The notes under the pieces were generated by a model. It was not told the origin of the DNA and ran no database searches. It saw nothing but the letters and a program-made list of their open reading frames with translations. Positions 16,715 to 25,857 of a stretch of 64,000 nucleotides of DNA are shown one piece after another (the stretch's first letter is position 1; the number at the start of each line of letters is the position of its first letter). The stretch spans positions 32,874-96,873 of the forward strand of contig DGWD01000035.1 in the NCBI GenBank assembly GCA_002395155.1, written 5' to 3'. A program made the position numbers and the translations under genes. Origin of the DNA: Treponema sp. UBA4267 (GTDB taxonomy: Bacteria > Spirochaetota > Spirochaetia > Treponematales > Treponemataceae).

Positions 16715-19700
16715 TTACTCTGGCAACTGCAAAATCAAATCTACTTCGTTTTCTGTAAGCTTTAATTTGTCTGCTATTTCTTGGATAGACCATCCCTGGC
16801 GTCTAAGTTGTCTTACGCTGTCATTAATCTGAGGATTAAGGGTTGAACCTTTTACAGAAGGTTTACCCTGTAAATCCTTTTGTGTCATCTGCTGTAAGGT
16901 CTTAAACTTGTTGTCTACATCGCGGGAAAGACCTTGTAAATCAAGTTCAGTCTTTTTAATACCGTTTTGTACAGAATTTACGGCTTCAATTCGATGCTCT
17001 GTTTCTTCAAGTAAGCTGTCTAGTGTTTCAAGTCGTCCGATTGCATCTGTAATCTTTGGTCCATTCTGTAAAATCTTATCAACATTTGACTGAACTTCCT
17101 TAATTTCCTGAGGAAGAGATACAGCCTGGCGGTTGCAGTTTACAAGTCTCTGTTCCAAATCTTTTAGCTTTTCGAATTGGCTGTCTACATCAAGCTTAAT
17201 TCTGTTTACAACTTCATCTTTCTTTTCAAGGCGGTCATACTGGTCTGAAATGTACTGGAGACGATCGTTGTAATTACGAACTGTAACTTCCATAGCCTGC
17301 AAGTCGTCCTTTGTTGTATTCAAAGAAAGAATTCTGTCGTCAATTGTGTTTGAAAGGGCAATCATACGGTTGAACTGCTGTTCCAGGTTGATTACCTTTG
17401 TCTTTTGGTTTTCAAAATTTGTGAGCTGGCGTGTAATTTCTTCATTAATCTTTAAGATAGAATTGTATTCTTCATTCATCTTATCTGCAGATTCAGAGAA
17501 GGTATCAAGTTTGCTGAATGAATCGTTGATTGACTGAATATCATCATCAAGCTGGCGTTTCATTTTGTCTGCTTTTTCGTATATCTGGATGTTATTGCTG
17601 ACTTCCTGTAATTCCTTCTGAATTTCCATAATCTGAGTCTGAATTGTGTTGGCGTCATCCTGCATCTTAAGAACAAGTCTAGACTGTTCTGTTTGATTTG
17701 CATTTGTGATGTTTTGAATTTCTTTCTTGAAGGAGTCAATCTTTGTTTCTGTTTCCTGATTCTGAGCTGCAATTTTATCTTCAGTTGCAGAAAGCATATC
17801 TTCGTACATCTTTTTGAGCTGGGCCAAAATCTGTTTTGAAGAATTTTCATAATCATTAACAGAATTTTGTGTTTGATTCTGGAGTTCTGCAATCTGTCTG
17901 TTAAGTTCTTCGTGCTTTTCTTTGATAGCGTTTTCGTAGGCATTCATGTTCTGGAAAAGCTTCTGTCCAACTTCATCAATCTTAGTCTGGCTATTGGTCT
18001 GGAAGGAATTAAGCTGGCCTTTGAAAAGTTCTGCAGAATCATTGAGCTGGGTCTGGAACTGGGCTTTCCATGTTTTAAATTCAGAGAGGGCAGCGTCGAT
18101 TGTAGAAGTTCCTGTTTCCTGTTTACTCTGGATAGAGTCCTGGAAGGATTTTAAATCTTCCAGCATTTCGTTCTGAACCTTATTCAAATTTTGCTGAACC
18201 ATTGTCATATTCTTTTCGATTTCGCGTTTGAGTTCTGTTTCAGAGTTTTTGGAAATAACATCAATAGATGAATTTGCATCGTTTTTGAACTTATTGATTA
18301 CTTCCTGAATATCCTGAATTGCTCCCTGCATTTCTTCTTTTGTCTGATTTATAGAAGAATTTACTGCTGCGAATTGATCTGAAGCACGGCTCTGTAAACT
18401 TTCGATGTTTTGTCGGAGTTCGTCTGTGTATTTTGCTTCAACTTCTTTACGGGAATCTTCAAAATCATTAGTAAGATTTGTGAGTTTTGCATCAAGCTGG
18501 TGTTTCCATTCTGCAATGTCTGAATCAAATTCGTTGTTCTTTGTAGAAAGTGTCTGATTAAAGCTTGATTCAAATTCCTGTAGTTTCTGGCTCATGTTGC
18601 CGGTTGCTGTTTCTTTGAGGGAATCCAAAGAAGCGTTTATTTCCTTAATCTTATTTTCGATAGAGGCTGAATCTTCTTTGATTTCTTCTGCAAATTCTTC
18701 GTGCTTCTGGCGCTGGCTTGTAGTAAAGTTGTCAAATGTAGAAAGAACTCTGTTTTGAACTTCGTTCATAGCGGCTTTTAAGCTCTTTTCAAGTGTGTCG
18801 ATATCTGTGTCCGAAATCTGAATTTGAGAAAGTTTGTATTCGATATCCTTTTTGTAGGCATTGAGCTGGGCATCTACATTTTCAAGAATATTAAGATGTT
18901 TAACTTCGCTTTCTGAAACGGCCTTGTGAACTGAATCTGTAATGATTTTTGAAAGGCTGTCTAAGCGGCTGTTTGTTTCCATCTGGAAATTATCAATTTG
19001 ACTGTTTGTTGAAGACTGGAATTTATCCAGCTGCTGATTAGTTTCTGTTTGGAATTTATCTAACTGCTCATTTGTTTCTGTCTGGAAGCGGTTAAGATTC
19101 TGATTTGTTGTAGTCTGGTAGCTGTTAAGCTGTTGGTCTGTTTCTTTTTGGAAGCGTTCAAGTTCCTGTTTTGTAGAAGTCTGGAATGTGTTGAGTTCTT
19201 CTTTTGTATTTGTCTGGTAGTCTCCAATCTGCTGGCTTGTTTCGTTCTGGAAACGTTCAAGTTCCTTATTTGTATTAGACTGGAATTCTTCGAGTTTTCT
19301 TGCAGTTTCAGATTCGAGGGTTGCAAGTTTTTCGTTTACGCTGCGAATCTGGTTTTCAAGTTCTGGTTTAAGACTTGCGGCTCTCTGTTCTGCTTCATCA
19401 CACTGATTCTGAATTGTACGTACAGACTGTTCGGCTGCCTCAACTGATGAAGAAGCATCTTCTGAAATCTGTTTAAGTGTCTGAGCAAGATTATCCTGCA
19501 TTGTAGTAATATCTGTGCGGAGGTTGATTGAGCGTTCGTTTGCAAGGCGAAGATTGTTTTCTACCTCGTTCTTCATGTCTTCTATGCGTTTGTTGTAAGA
19601 CTGTTCCAAATCGCCAAGTTCGTTTAAGCGGTTTCCAAAAACATTCTGGAGGGAATCAACACGGCTGGCATATTCAGCTTTTAGGCTGTCAAACTTGTTG

Positions 19701-21406
19701 ATGTATTCTTCTTTAATGCTGTTGTATTCTTTTGCATAATTTGTATTCAAATCTGCAATAAGCTGATCATTAGAAGCTTTTGTTTCGTTGAATTTATTTT
19801 CGTAATTTTGAGTAAATTCAGAAAGTTTCTGGCTTGCATCGTTAGATATAGTTGAAATTTTCTGTTCACAATCTGTAATAAAGTTTGTAAATTTTTCTTC
19901 ATTTGCACTTGTGATTGAATCTAGCTTAGTCTGATTTTCTTGCTGGAAGGCATCCAGTTTGTGGTTTGCATCATCAATTATAATTTCAAGTTTATTCTGA
20001 TTTTCGGCAGTGAACTCTGAAATGCGGCGGTCGCTGTCTTCCTGGAAGCGTGCGATTGTATTATCAAAGTTTTCCTGAAGTGTTTTGTGTTCTTCTATAA
20101 ACTTCTGATTAAACTCGTTGATTTTTTTGTTATTTGTGGCAGTGGCATTTTCAAAGGCTGTCTTGTAAGTTTCTGAGAACTTGGCAAAATCTGACTGGAA
20201 TTTTTCTGTAAGGCTAGAGTAGTTATTATCATTTTTGCTGAGAACACTGTTAATCTGAGTTGAGTATTTTTCTTCCAGTTTTTTGTTGTCTTCTTCAAAG
20301 CGGGCTGTAATTTTTGCAAGAATTCCATTATTTTTGCCGCTAATTGTTTCGAGCTGCTGGTTGTATTTCTGCTGGAGGGAATCAACTTTTTCTGCAAAGG
20401 CACCTGAAACATTTGTAATTTTTTCGTTGAATTTATCATTGATTGTGGCAAGTCTGGCCTTTGTGTCTGTAATAAGTTTTGACTCTGCATCCTTGTAACC
20501 CTGAGTCGTGTCGTTAATTTTCTGATTAAAGAGGTTTTCAAGTTCGGCAGATTTGCTTTCCATATCGCTGGAAATTTCGTCGAAACGTTCTGAAATCTTG
20601 TTTGAAGCAATATTAAATTGATTTTGTAATTCGTTTTGCAGGCTTTCAGTCTGATTTTTAAGTTCGCCAAGATACTGATCAGAACGAGCCTGGGCCTGCT
20701 GGCTAAGGTGTTCAAAGGCTGTATTTTCGAGTTTTTCAGCTTTTTCTGCGGCCTGGTCATAAACTGCCTGAATGTTCTGTTTAATTTTTACAAGAGTATC
20801 TTCTGCGGCTGTTTGTGAATTTTTAATATCCTGAGAAAGATTTTTTGCATATTCTTCATATTGGTCTAAAAGTTTTGTACCAATTGCCTTAAGTTGTTCA
20901 GCATTGTGGGCAGAAAATTCCTTTGAAATTTGTGGGATTTTGTTTTCTATGCCATCTACAATTGAATCCTGCTTATCAAGACGCTTGATGATGGAGTCTA
21001 CAATTGCACTTTCCTTGTGGATACGCTGAAGATTTTCTTCAACCTGGTCAGTCATCTGGTTTAAATCTTCAAGAACCTTGGCATAAGAGTCTATTTGGGC
21101 ACGGATATTCTGTACAGATGAAATATCCTGACTGAAAGACTTCATCTTTTCTGCAAAGGCTTCGTTCTGCTGGTTTAAAAGTTTTATAGCGGCATTTGCC
21201 TGTGTTTGTCTTGCATCAAATTCAGAAGCTAAATGGGTAAAGTCATTTTTAATTGACTTGTATAAATTCTGCAAATCTTCCTGACGTTTATCTGCATATT
21301 TTTTGACCTTATTCATAGGGTCGCTGTTTTTTTGAAGGCTATGAAAGTAAATTGAAATTCCCAGTGAAATTACAACAGAAAAGAGAATTGCTAATGCGAT
21401 ACTCAT
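16715..21406 (-). CDS. Giant spirochaetal coiled-coil protein (SpiroCoCo-like)
   Basis: 1563 residues. Residues 3-22 form a single N-terminal membrane helix (IALAILFSVVISLGISIYF). Almost all the rest is Glu/Lys/Gln/Asn-rich helix with heptad and hendecad periodicity. Residues 706-815 are ten uninterrupted 11-residue repeats of the form FQTETNxQLDK. The last 35 residues break the pattern with a helix-turn-helix-like segment (RRQGWSIQEIADKLKLTENE). Long proteins of this kind are annotated in treponemes as SpiroCoCo family; a structural role along the membrane or cell body is inferred, not shown. It stands alone between ispF (convergent) and a HAD gene. The start follows a GGTGGGGA stretch about 9 bases away. 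Confidence 0.88.
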   Translation of the reverse strand: MSIALAILFSVVISLGISIYFHSLQKNSDPMNKVKKYADKRQEDLQNLYKSIKNDFTHLASEFDARQTQANAAIKLLNQQNEAFAEKMKSFSQDISSVQNIRAQIDSYAKVLEDLNQMTDQVEENLQRIHKESAIVDSIIKRLDKQDSIVDGIENKIPQISKEFSAHNAEQLKAIGTKLLDQYEEYAKNLSQDIKNSQTAAEDTLVKIKQNIQAVYDQAAEKAEKLENTAFEHLSQQAQARSDQYLGELKNQTESLQNELQNQFNIASNKISERFDEISSDMESKSAELENLFNQKINDTTQGYKDAESKLITDTKARLATINDKFNEKITNVSGAFAEKVDSLQQKYNQQLETISGKNNGILAKITARFEEDNKKLEEKYSTQINSVLSKNDNNYSSLTEKFQSDFAKFSETYKTAFENATATNNKKINEFNQKFIEEHKTLQENFDNTIARFQEDSDRRISEFTAENQNKLEIIIDDANHKLDAFQQENQTKLDSITSANEEKFTNFITDCEQKISTISNDASQKLSEFTQNYENKFNETKASNDQLIADLNTNYAKEYNSIKEEYINKFDSLKAEYASRVDSLQNVFGNRLNELGDLEQSYNKRIEDMKNEVENNLRLANERSINLRTDITTMQDNLAQTLKQISEDASSSVEAAEQSVRTIQNQCDEAEQRAASLKPELENQIRSVNEKLATLESETARKLEEFQSNTNKELERFQNETSQQIGDYQTNTKEELNTFQTSTKQELERFQKETDQQLNSYQTTTNQNLNRFQTETNEQLDKFQTETNQQLDKFQSSTNSQIDNFQMETNSRLDSLSKIITDSVHKAVSESEVKHLNILENVDAQLNAYKKDIEYKLSQIQISDTDIDTLEKSLKAAMNEVQNRVLSTFDNFTTSQRQKHEEFAEEIKEDSASIENKIKEINASLDSLKETATGNMSQKLQEFESSFNQTLSTKNNEFDSDIAEWKHQLDAKLTNLTNDFEDSRKEVEAKYTDELRQNIESLQSRASDQFAAVNSSINQTKEEMQGAIQDIQEVINKFKNDANSSIDVISKNSETELKREIEKNMTMVQQNLNKVQNEMLEDLKSFQDSIQSKQETGTSTIDAALSEFKTWKAQFQTQLNDSAELFKGQLNSFQTNSQTKIDEVGQKLFQNMNAYENAIKEKHEELNRQIAELQNQTQNSVNDYENSSKQILAQLKKMYEDMLSATEDKIAAQNQETETKIDSFKKEIQNITNANQTEQSRLVLKMQDDANTIQTQIMEIQKELQEVSNNIQIYEKADKMKRQLDDDIQSINDSFSKLDTFSESADKMNEEYNSILKINEEITRQLTNFENQKTKVINLEQQFNRMIALSNTIDDRILSLNTTKDDLQAMEVTVRNYNDRLQYISDQYDRLEKKDEVVNRIKLDVDSQFEKLKDLEQRLVNCNRQAVSLPQEIKEVQSNVDKILQNGPKITDAIGRLETLDSLLEETEHRIEAVNSVQNGIKKTELDLQGLSRDVDNKFKTLQQMTQKDLQGKPSVKGSTLNPQINDSVRQLRRQGWSIQEIADKLKLTENEVDLILQLPE
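18962..19291 (-). repeat. Ten tandem 33-bp units encoding 11-residue coiled-coil repeats
   Basis: Consecutive units read EEFQSNTNKEL, ERFQNETSQQI, GDYQTNTKEEL, NTFQTSTKQEL, ERFQKETDQQL, NSYQTTTNQNL, NRFQTETNEQL, DKFQTETNQQL, DKFQSSTNSQI and DNFQMETNSRL. The period is exactly 33 bases. The later units are most alike, which suggests recent duplication. Hendecad spacing favours an almost straight, right-tilting coiled coil. Confidence 0.95.
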
Positions 21407-21451
21407 ATTTTTAAATCCCCACCCAAATTTTTTATATATTAGCCCGAACTT

Positions 21452-22156
21452 TTATTCGGAATCGTGTTTTACATCTCCAAAAATAGCTTCTTCAAGCTGG
21501 TAGAAATGACTAAAAGTAATATCTGCTATTTTAGACCTTCTCCACCACCAGAAAGGAAGTGGAAGGGCAATCCAAGCTGCCCTCATTCCAACATTTTTTG
21601 AACCAACAATATCATACTTATGGTTGTTACCAACGTATAAGATTTCTTCTGGCTTCAATTGAAGTTTGTCTGCAAGTTTTAAAAATGGAGTTGCATCAGG
21701 TTTTAAAGCACCTGCTTCTTCTGAGCCCAAAACTACATCGCAAAAATCACGTATTCCCCAAATATCGCCTTTTTGCTCTGGTGGAAAGTCAGAAAGAATT
21801 CCAATCTTGTATCCATTTTTTTTAAGTCTTTTTATAAAATCTAGAGCTCCCTTGCAAGGTTTTATGTGCAGGAACTTTTTTTCTAAGCCCTTGTAAATTA
21901 CCTTATCAAGGCGTTCTTTAGCTTCTTGTGTAGAACAACGAAGTTTTTTAGCCATGTGTTCTGCCTGGACTTCAATAAAATTTTCTGTCGCAGGTGTTTT
22001 ATGCATAATATTGCGTACTAAACCATACTTAAGGAAGAAAATAGAGCGTGGAAGAAAGTAAAAAGGCATACGGATATTAAACTTCCATGTGCGGTAGAGT
22101 GTTCCATCGATGTCGAAAGCAACTGCTTTTATTTTAGTAAAATCCAAAGTATTCAC
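21452..22156 (-). CDS. HAD-superfamily hydrolase
   Basis: 234 residues from GTG at 22156. Motif I is AFDIDGTLY (nucleophile and acid Asp), motif II is ILSDFPP, a Lys lies in GALKPDATPF, and motif IV is YVGNNHKYDIVGSKNVGM. A helical cap sits between motifs I and II, as in class I phosphatases of the phosphoglycolate/YjjG type. A small phosphorylated metabolite is the likely substrate; which one cannot be said. An upstream in-frame GTG at 22171 overlaps the promoter's -10 box, so the GTG at 22156 is preferred; a TTG at 22147 is another option. Confidence 0.85.
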   Translation of the reverse strand: MNTLDFTKIKAVAFDIDGTLYRTWKFNIRMPFYFLPRSIFFLKYGLVRNIMHKTPATENFIEVQAEHMAKKLRCSTQEAKERLDKVIYKGLEKKFLHIKPCKGALDFIKRLKKNGYKIGILSDFPPEQKGDIWGIRDFCDVVLGSEEAGALKPDATPFLKLADKLQLKPEEILYVGNNHKYDIVGSKNVGMRAAWIALPLPFWWWRRSKIADITFSHFYQLEEAIFGDVKHDSE

Positions 22157-22162
22157 CCTACT

Positions 22163-22191
22163 ATTATACACTAATAAAATAAATACGTCAT
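22163..22191 (-). promoter_or_regulatory. Promoter of the HAD hydrolase gene
   Basis: ATGACG (22186-22191), 17-base spacer, TATAAT (22163-22168) on the minus strand. The predicted transcription start falls on the G of the GTG codon at 22156, giving a leaderless message. Confidence 0.55.
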
Positions 22192-22235
22192 TAGTAATTA
22201 GAGTGCTTATATAGATAAAAAAGATAAGAGGTTTG

Positions 22236-23696
22236 CTAAATCATGGATTCTTCGTGTAAGGCGTCTAGTCTTGCAAGCCTTTCTTTATCTGGCTGTATGC
22301 AAAGATTTTTTTCCTGGCTTGGAAGTACAAGACCTTTTGGACCATTTTTAGCCCTTCGCAGATATTTTACATGGGTGTAATACAGGTCTGTTTTACCGGC
22401 ATTGCGGGCCTTGGAGTAATAAACGGCAAGGTTTGCGGCATCCAAAAGAATATCGAGGGGAACTGTTTTGCCTTTTTGAGCTTTTACAAAAACGTAACCG
22501 CCTGGAAAATCGCGAACATGTAGCCAAAGGTCTTCGCCCTTTACGTGATGGCGGAGGAGTTCGTCGTTTTCGTTGGCATCGCGGCCTACCAGAATGAGCC
22601 AGCCGTTTACGGTGTAATCGAGACCAGGTCGATTTTTCTTTTGCTGCTGCTTAGGTTTTGAGTCGCGGCGAAGTAATTGTTCTATTTTTACAGGATTTGT
22701 TTCGTTTAGAATTTCCTGATAAAGGTCGTCCAGTTTTTTTAGGCCTTTTTTTGCTATTTCAATGTCGTGTTCAAGTTCCTGAGAGCCTGTCTGGGCCTTT
22801 TTGTACTGTTTATAGTATTCGCTGGCATTTTCCTGGGCAGATTTTTTTGGATCTATTAAAAGTTTTACATTCTGACCAGTTTCGTAATCCTGACATTCAA
22901 GATATTTGGCTCCATCCTTTATCATATAAGCAAAAGAAAGAATTAAGTCTCCCTGGTGTTTGAGCTGCAGGGCGTTTTGGAAGGAGGCAACTTTATCTTC
23001 AAGGTTTTTAAGTGCGGCTTCCTTTTTGCTACGGCTGGAGTTGTACCATTTTTCGGCTTTTTCTAATAGGGCCTGGCGAGAAAGTGTGGAAGAATGTTCT
23101 GAGTACCAGTAATCAATAAACTGATTAAAGGAAGGGGCTTCTGGCAGTTTATTGTCTTCTATTTCGGCTAAAATGGCCTTGTAATCTCTTATTGGGAATC
23201 TTGTTATAGATTCCTCATATTTTTCTGGAATTGGGGCAGGGGCTATAAAAACTTCATCCTTTACTTCGTAACGTTCCGGGCGGCGGAACATTGTGTCTAA
23301 AACTAAATCATTTTGGTCGCATAAAATTACATTTGCGGCATTATTCCATAGGCGGATGTAGAGATTGAAGATTTCGTTTTCGCTGTGGGAAAGAACCATC
23401 TTAATCACACGTTCAAGGCCAATTTGTTCGCAGGAATTTATACGACAGCCCTTTATTCTGGAGCGTAAAAATTCCATAAAGCGTAAGGGCTTGTCGTTTT
23501 TGGTGATTTTTCTCCGAGTTTCATTTATGCGTACAGAATTTTGTGCCGTACAGATTAAGACAGTTTTGGCCTGGCCTTCTTTGTAGGTGTAAAGGGCAAG
23601 ACTGTCAAAACCTGGCTGGATAATGTCTTGTATAAAGCTTCCTGTTAAATCTAATTCCTGGAGTATGAGGTTAATTTCGTTGCAATTTAGAGACAA
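22236..23696 (-). CDS. rqcH: NFACT-family ribosome quality-control protein RqcH
   Basis: 486 residues, shorter than Bacillus RqcH (about 570). It has an NFACT-N domain (to about 200), a helical coiled-coil middle (KKEAALKNLEDKVASFQNAL and following) and a C-terminal NFACT-R domain with GEDLWLHVRDFPGGYVFVKA and the KYLRRAKNGPKGLV ending. In bacteria this protein recruits tRNA-Ala to stalled large subunits and adds C-terminal Ala tails as degradation tags; in pathogens it has also been described as a fibronectin-binding protein. Translation starts at TTG, with AAGGAA about 7 bases upstream. It is a single gene here. Confidence 0.9.
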   Translation of the reverse strand: MSLNCNEINLILQELDLTGSFIQDIIQPGFDSLALYTYKEGQAKTVLICTAQNSVRINETRRKITKNDKPLRFMEFLRSRIKGCRINSCEQIGLERVIKMVLSHSENEIFNLYIRLWNNAANVILCDQNDLVLDTMFRRPERYEVKDEVFIAPAPIPEKYEESITRFPIRDYKAILAEIEDNKLPEAPSFNQFIDYWYSEHSSTLSRQALLEKAEKWYNSSRSKKEAALKNLEDKVASFQNALQLKHQGDLILSFAYMIKDGAKYLECQDYETGQNVKLLIDPKKSAQENASEYYKQYKKAQTGSQELEHDIEIAKKGLKKLDDLYQEILNETNPVKIEQLLRRDSKPKQQQKKNRPGLDYTVNGWLILVGRDANENDELLRHHVKGEDLWLHVRDFPGGYVFVKAQKGKTVPLDILLDAANLAVYYSKARNAGKTDLYYTHVKYLRRAKNGPKGLVLPSQEKNLCIQPDKERLARLDALHEESMI

Positions 23697-23729
23697 TTTT
23701 TATTCCTTTTCGAAATTACTTTTTTAATT

Positions 23730-24122
23730 TCAGTTGATGCTGTGCATTTCTAAAATATCTTCAATATCTTCATCCTGCTGACCAAGGGACTTCCATTTTG
23801 CAACTATTATTTTTCCGTCTTTCAGGCTGTCTAGAGAAATTGCCTGATCCTGGGATTTTATTTTTGCAGGTTTTTCTACAATTCCTGTAATTTCAATTTT
23901 GTATCCCTGGTTGTTTTGTAATTCTGAAAGCGTATTTTGGTCTGCCTGGATTTTAAACTCTCTTCCATCATCAGTCTTAAGTCCCAGAAATGTAACTGGT
24001 TCGTTTCCATAAACTTTTACCAAACCTATAAGTGTCATTTCGGCATTTTTGATTGGCTTTGAATAAGCAGAGAGAATTGCACTTGTTGTAATTAATATTA
24101 ATGCTAACAGAATTTTTTTCAT
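23730..24122 (-). CDS. Small exported protein of unknown function
   Basis: 130 residues with a clear signal peptide (MKKILLALILITTSAILSAY). The mature part is beta-rich, with TLIGLVKVYGNEPVTFLGLK, YKIEITGIVEK and an acidic C-terminus (GQQDEDIEDILEMH). The pattern resembles a small OB-like or BOF-like fold, but no family is certain. GAGGA stands 5 bases before the ATG. It follows the two M30 peptidase genes on the same strand with an 10-base gap, so it may be co-transcribed with them. Confidence 0.75.
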   Translation of the reverse strand: MKKILLALILITTSAILSAYSKPIKNAEMTLIGLVKVYGNEPVTFLGLKTDDGREFKIQADQNTLSELQNNQGYKIEITGIVEKPAKIKSQDQAISLDSLKDGKIIVAKWKSLGQQDEDIEDILEMHSIN

Positions 24123-24132
24123 TTTTTCCTCA

Positions 24133-25785
24133 TCAGTATCCTATATATAATCTGTATTTTACACCACTGTTTCCTGTTGCAAAACTTGAACTTAATGTGT
24201 ATTTAGAAGGAAGTATATTTGAACCTATTTGACCACAGTAAGAAACTGACATTCCATGTGGATAAAGGTTTGAGTAGTAATACTGGGCATTTAAAATTAC
24301 AGGTCCGTAATAAGCTGTGTTTTCTGCTCCGTTGTAATATTTTCTAGCTGTTGAACTGGTCATATTTTGGGCTGTGATAGCAGGATAATCGAATAAGTTT
24401 ATAGGACTGCATTCAAAGGTTACGGTTTTGTTTCCAATATCATAGCTTTGACTGGCTGTTCTGAAAAGAGTGTAAGAAGTTCCGGTTGGGAATAAAACTG
24501 TGTTGTAAAAGTTTTCGTATGCCTGATCAAATGATGTTAAACTACAATTTTTTGCCTGTAAGGCCTTTGTAATTGCTTCCTGGTTTATATAGTCGTTTTG
24601 TGCAAGTTCTTTTATAAAGTCTATTCCAAAGTTTCTTACAAGGTAGGCTCCAAAGGCATATGCATTGGCGTAAGAAATTAATACATAATCATCTTTTAAC
24701 CATGCTGTAAATCCATACATGTAACTATTGTTAAAGGTTGATAATCTTGATTTTGGAGATGCATCATCATCAATTCCAAGCTGGCTCTGCATAATATCTT
24801 CGCAAACCATAGACATCATTTCGTTGAACCAGTTATCTGAATATCTGAAGCTGTTCGAACCTGTTGAAGATGCATGTTTAACTGTTTTGTTTACAAAATG
24901 CAGAAGGTGCTGGAATTCATGGGCAACTGTTGAAACCATATAATCTTCTGCTACTTGGGTAAAGTAAGAGTCTAGGTGGAGACACTGGCATTCATTTGAA
25001 TTGCTAGTTGTATTAGATCCGTATGTTCCGTTTTTAGTAAAATCATAAGACGAGAAGTATCCAAAGGTTCCGCTGTTCTGATTTTCTACATAATCGTTGT
25101 AAATGTCGTAAACAAACAGGTGAACTTTTTGTTCGGTTTTAATGTTGATAAGGTTTGAATAATTGCAGTTTGAGTCGTAATTGTTTCCAAAAAGATAAGT
25201 TTCTTTTTCGTAGATTGAATCAAAAGTGTCTGCAAGTTTTTTTAATTGGGCGTTTGTTACTGTTATTCCAGATTTTTCCAGGTACCAGACATAGCAGTGG
25301 TCTCCAATTACTTTTAAAGTTGCTTTATTTCCATATAGAACATATGATTTATTGTTGTTTACACCATAAATGCTTCTTTGATTGCCAATTTCGTATGTTA
25401 CTGTAGATTCTGTTGCATTAAGGCTTCTTCCGTCTGATAGGGAATTATCAATTACAGGTTGTATATCAATTTGTGGAGCTTCAAAAGGAATGTTTGTAAT
25501 TTTGTTTTTACCATTACTTGTAAAGTCCTTGCTAACTTTATCAAATTTTGTGTCTATGGTATTTATGTTAGATGAGTTACTGTTGAAAACTTTTGTAATT
25601 TCATCGTTGTTATTTGTTACAATAAGAAATGCATTTCTTCCAGCATAAGCCGATAAATCTACTTCTTTACCAACTTCTAAATCTATTGTTGTAGGATAAA
25701 GAATAAGGGGTGTCTGGGGTGTACAAGAAAAGAACAAGAGTGCAAGCATAATTGTAGCTGAAACTCTGCAAAAAAAAAATTTCAT
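24133..25785 (-). CDS. M30-type zinc metallopeptidase lipoprotein, copy 1
   Basis: 550 residues from the ATG at 25785, chosen because AAGGTGA lies 5 bases upstream and the protein then begins with a lipoprotein signal (lipobox FFSC, Cys21). The zinc site is HEFQH at residues 289-293 (STVAHEFQHLLHFVN) and WFNEMMSMVCED follows, supplying a likely third Glu ligand. These are marks of hyicolysin-type M30 peptidases. Most of the protein is a pre-domain with IYEKETYLFGNNYDSNC. It should be anchored in a membrane leaflet and act outside the cytoplasm. It is a close tandem paralogue of the next gene upstream. Confidence 0.87.
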   Translation of the reverse strand: MKFFFCRVSATIMLALLFFSCTPQTPLILYPTTIDLEVGKEVDLSAYAGRNAFLIVTNNNDEITKVFNSNSSNINTIDTKFDKVSKDFTSNGKNKITNIPFEAPQIDIQPVIDNSLSDGRSLNATESTVTYEIGNQRSIYGVNNNKSYVLYGNKATLKVIGDHCYVWYLEKSGITVTNAQLKKLADTFDSIYEKETYLFGNNYDSNCNYSNLINIKTEQKVHLFVYDIYNDYVENQNSGTFGYFSSYDFTKNGTYGSNTTSNSNECQCLHLDSYFTQVAEDYMVSTVAHEFQHLLHFVNKTVKHASSTGSNSFRYSDNWFNEMMSMVCEDIMQSQLGIDDDASPKSRLSTFNNSYMYGFTAWLKDDYVLISYANAYAFGAYLVRNFGIDFIKELAQNDYINQEAITKALQAKNCSLTSFDQAYENFYNTVLFPTGTSYTLFRTASQSYDIGNKTVTFECSPINLFDYPAITAQNMTSSTARKYYNGAENTAYYGPVILNAQYYYSNLYPHGMSVSYCGQIGSNILPSKYTLSSSFATGNSGVKYRLYIGY

Positions 25786-25789
25786 AAAA

Positions 25790-25846
25790 TCACCTTTGTT
25801 ATATTTTTTTGTTATATTTAAAGTGATTATATTTCTACAAAGGTGA
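25790..25846 (-). promoter_or_regulatory. Inverted repeat able to mask the ribosome binding site of copy 1
   Basis: On the minus strand TCACCTTTGT (25837-25846) is perfectly complementary to ACAAAGGTGA (25790-25799). The second arm contains the AAGGTGA ribosome binding site of the M30 gene starting at 25785. The loop is 37 bases. Confidence 0.6.
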
Positions 25847-25854
25847 CTTTGCAA
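25826..25854 (-). promoter_or_regulatory. Promoter between the two M30 genes
   Basis: TTGCAA (25849-25854), 17-base spacer, TATAAT (25826-25831) on the minus strand. A transcript would start near 25819 and lack the upstream arm of the masking repeat, which lies in the spacer. Confidence 0.55.
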
Positions 25855-25857
25855 GTT

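Noticed and set aside
18962..19291. CRISPR-like array of 33-bp repeats
   Set aside because: There are no spacers; the repeats are contiguous, in frame and encode a coiled-coil hendecad.
20095..20760. 221-codon frame inside the giant coiled-coil gene
   Set aside because: Repetitive Gln/Lys/Asn codons of the coiled coil leave other frames open; the product has no coherent features.
22156..22171. Upstream GTG at 22171 as start of the HAD hydrolase
   Set aside because: Its next codons are the TATAAT box of a well-spaced promoter whose start of transcription is downstream of it.
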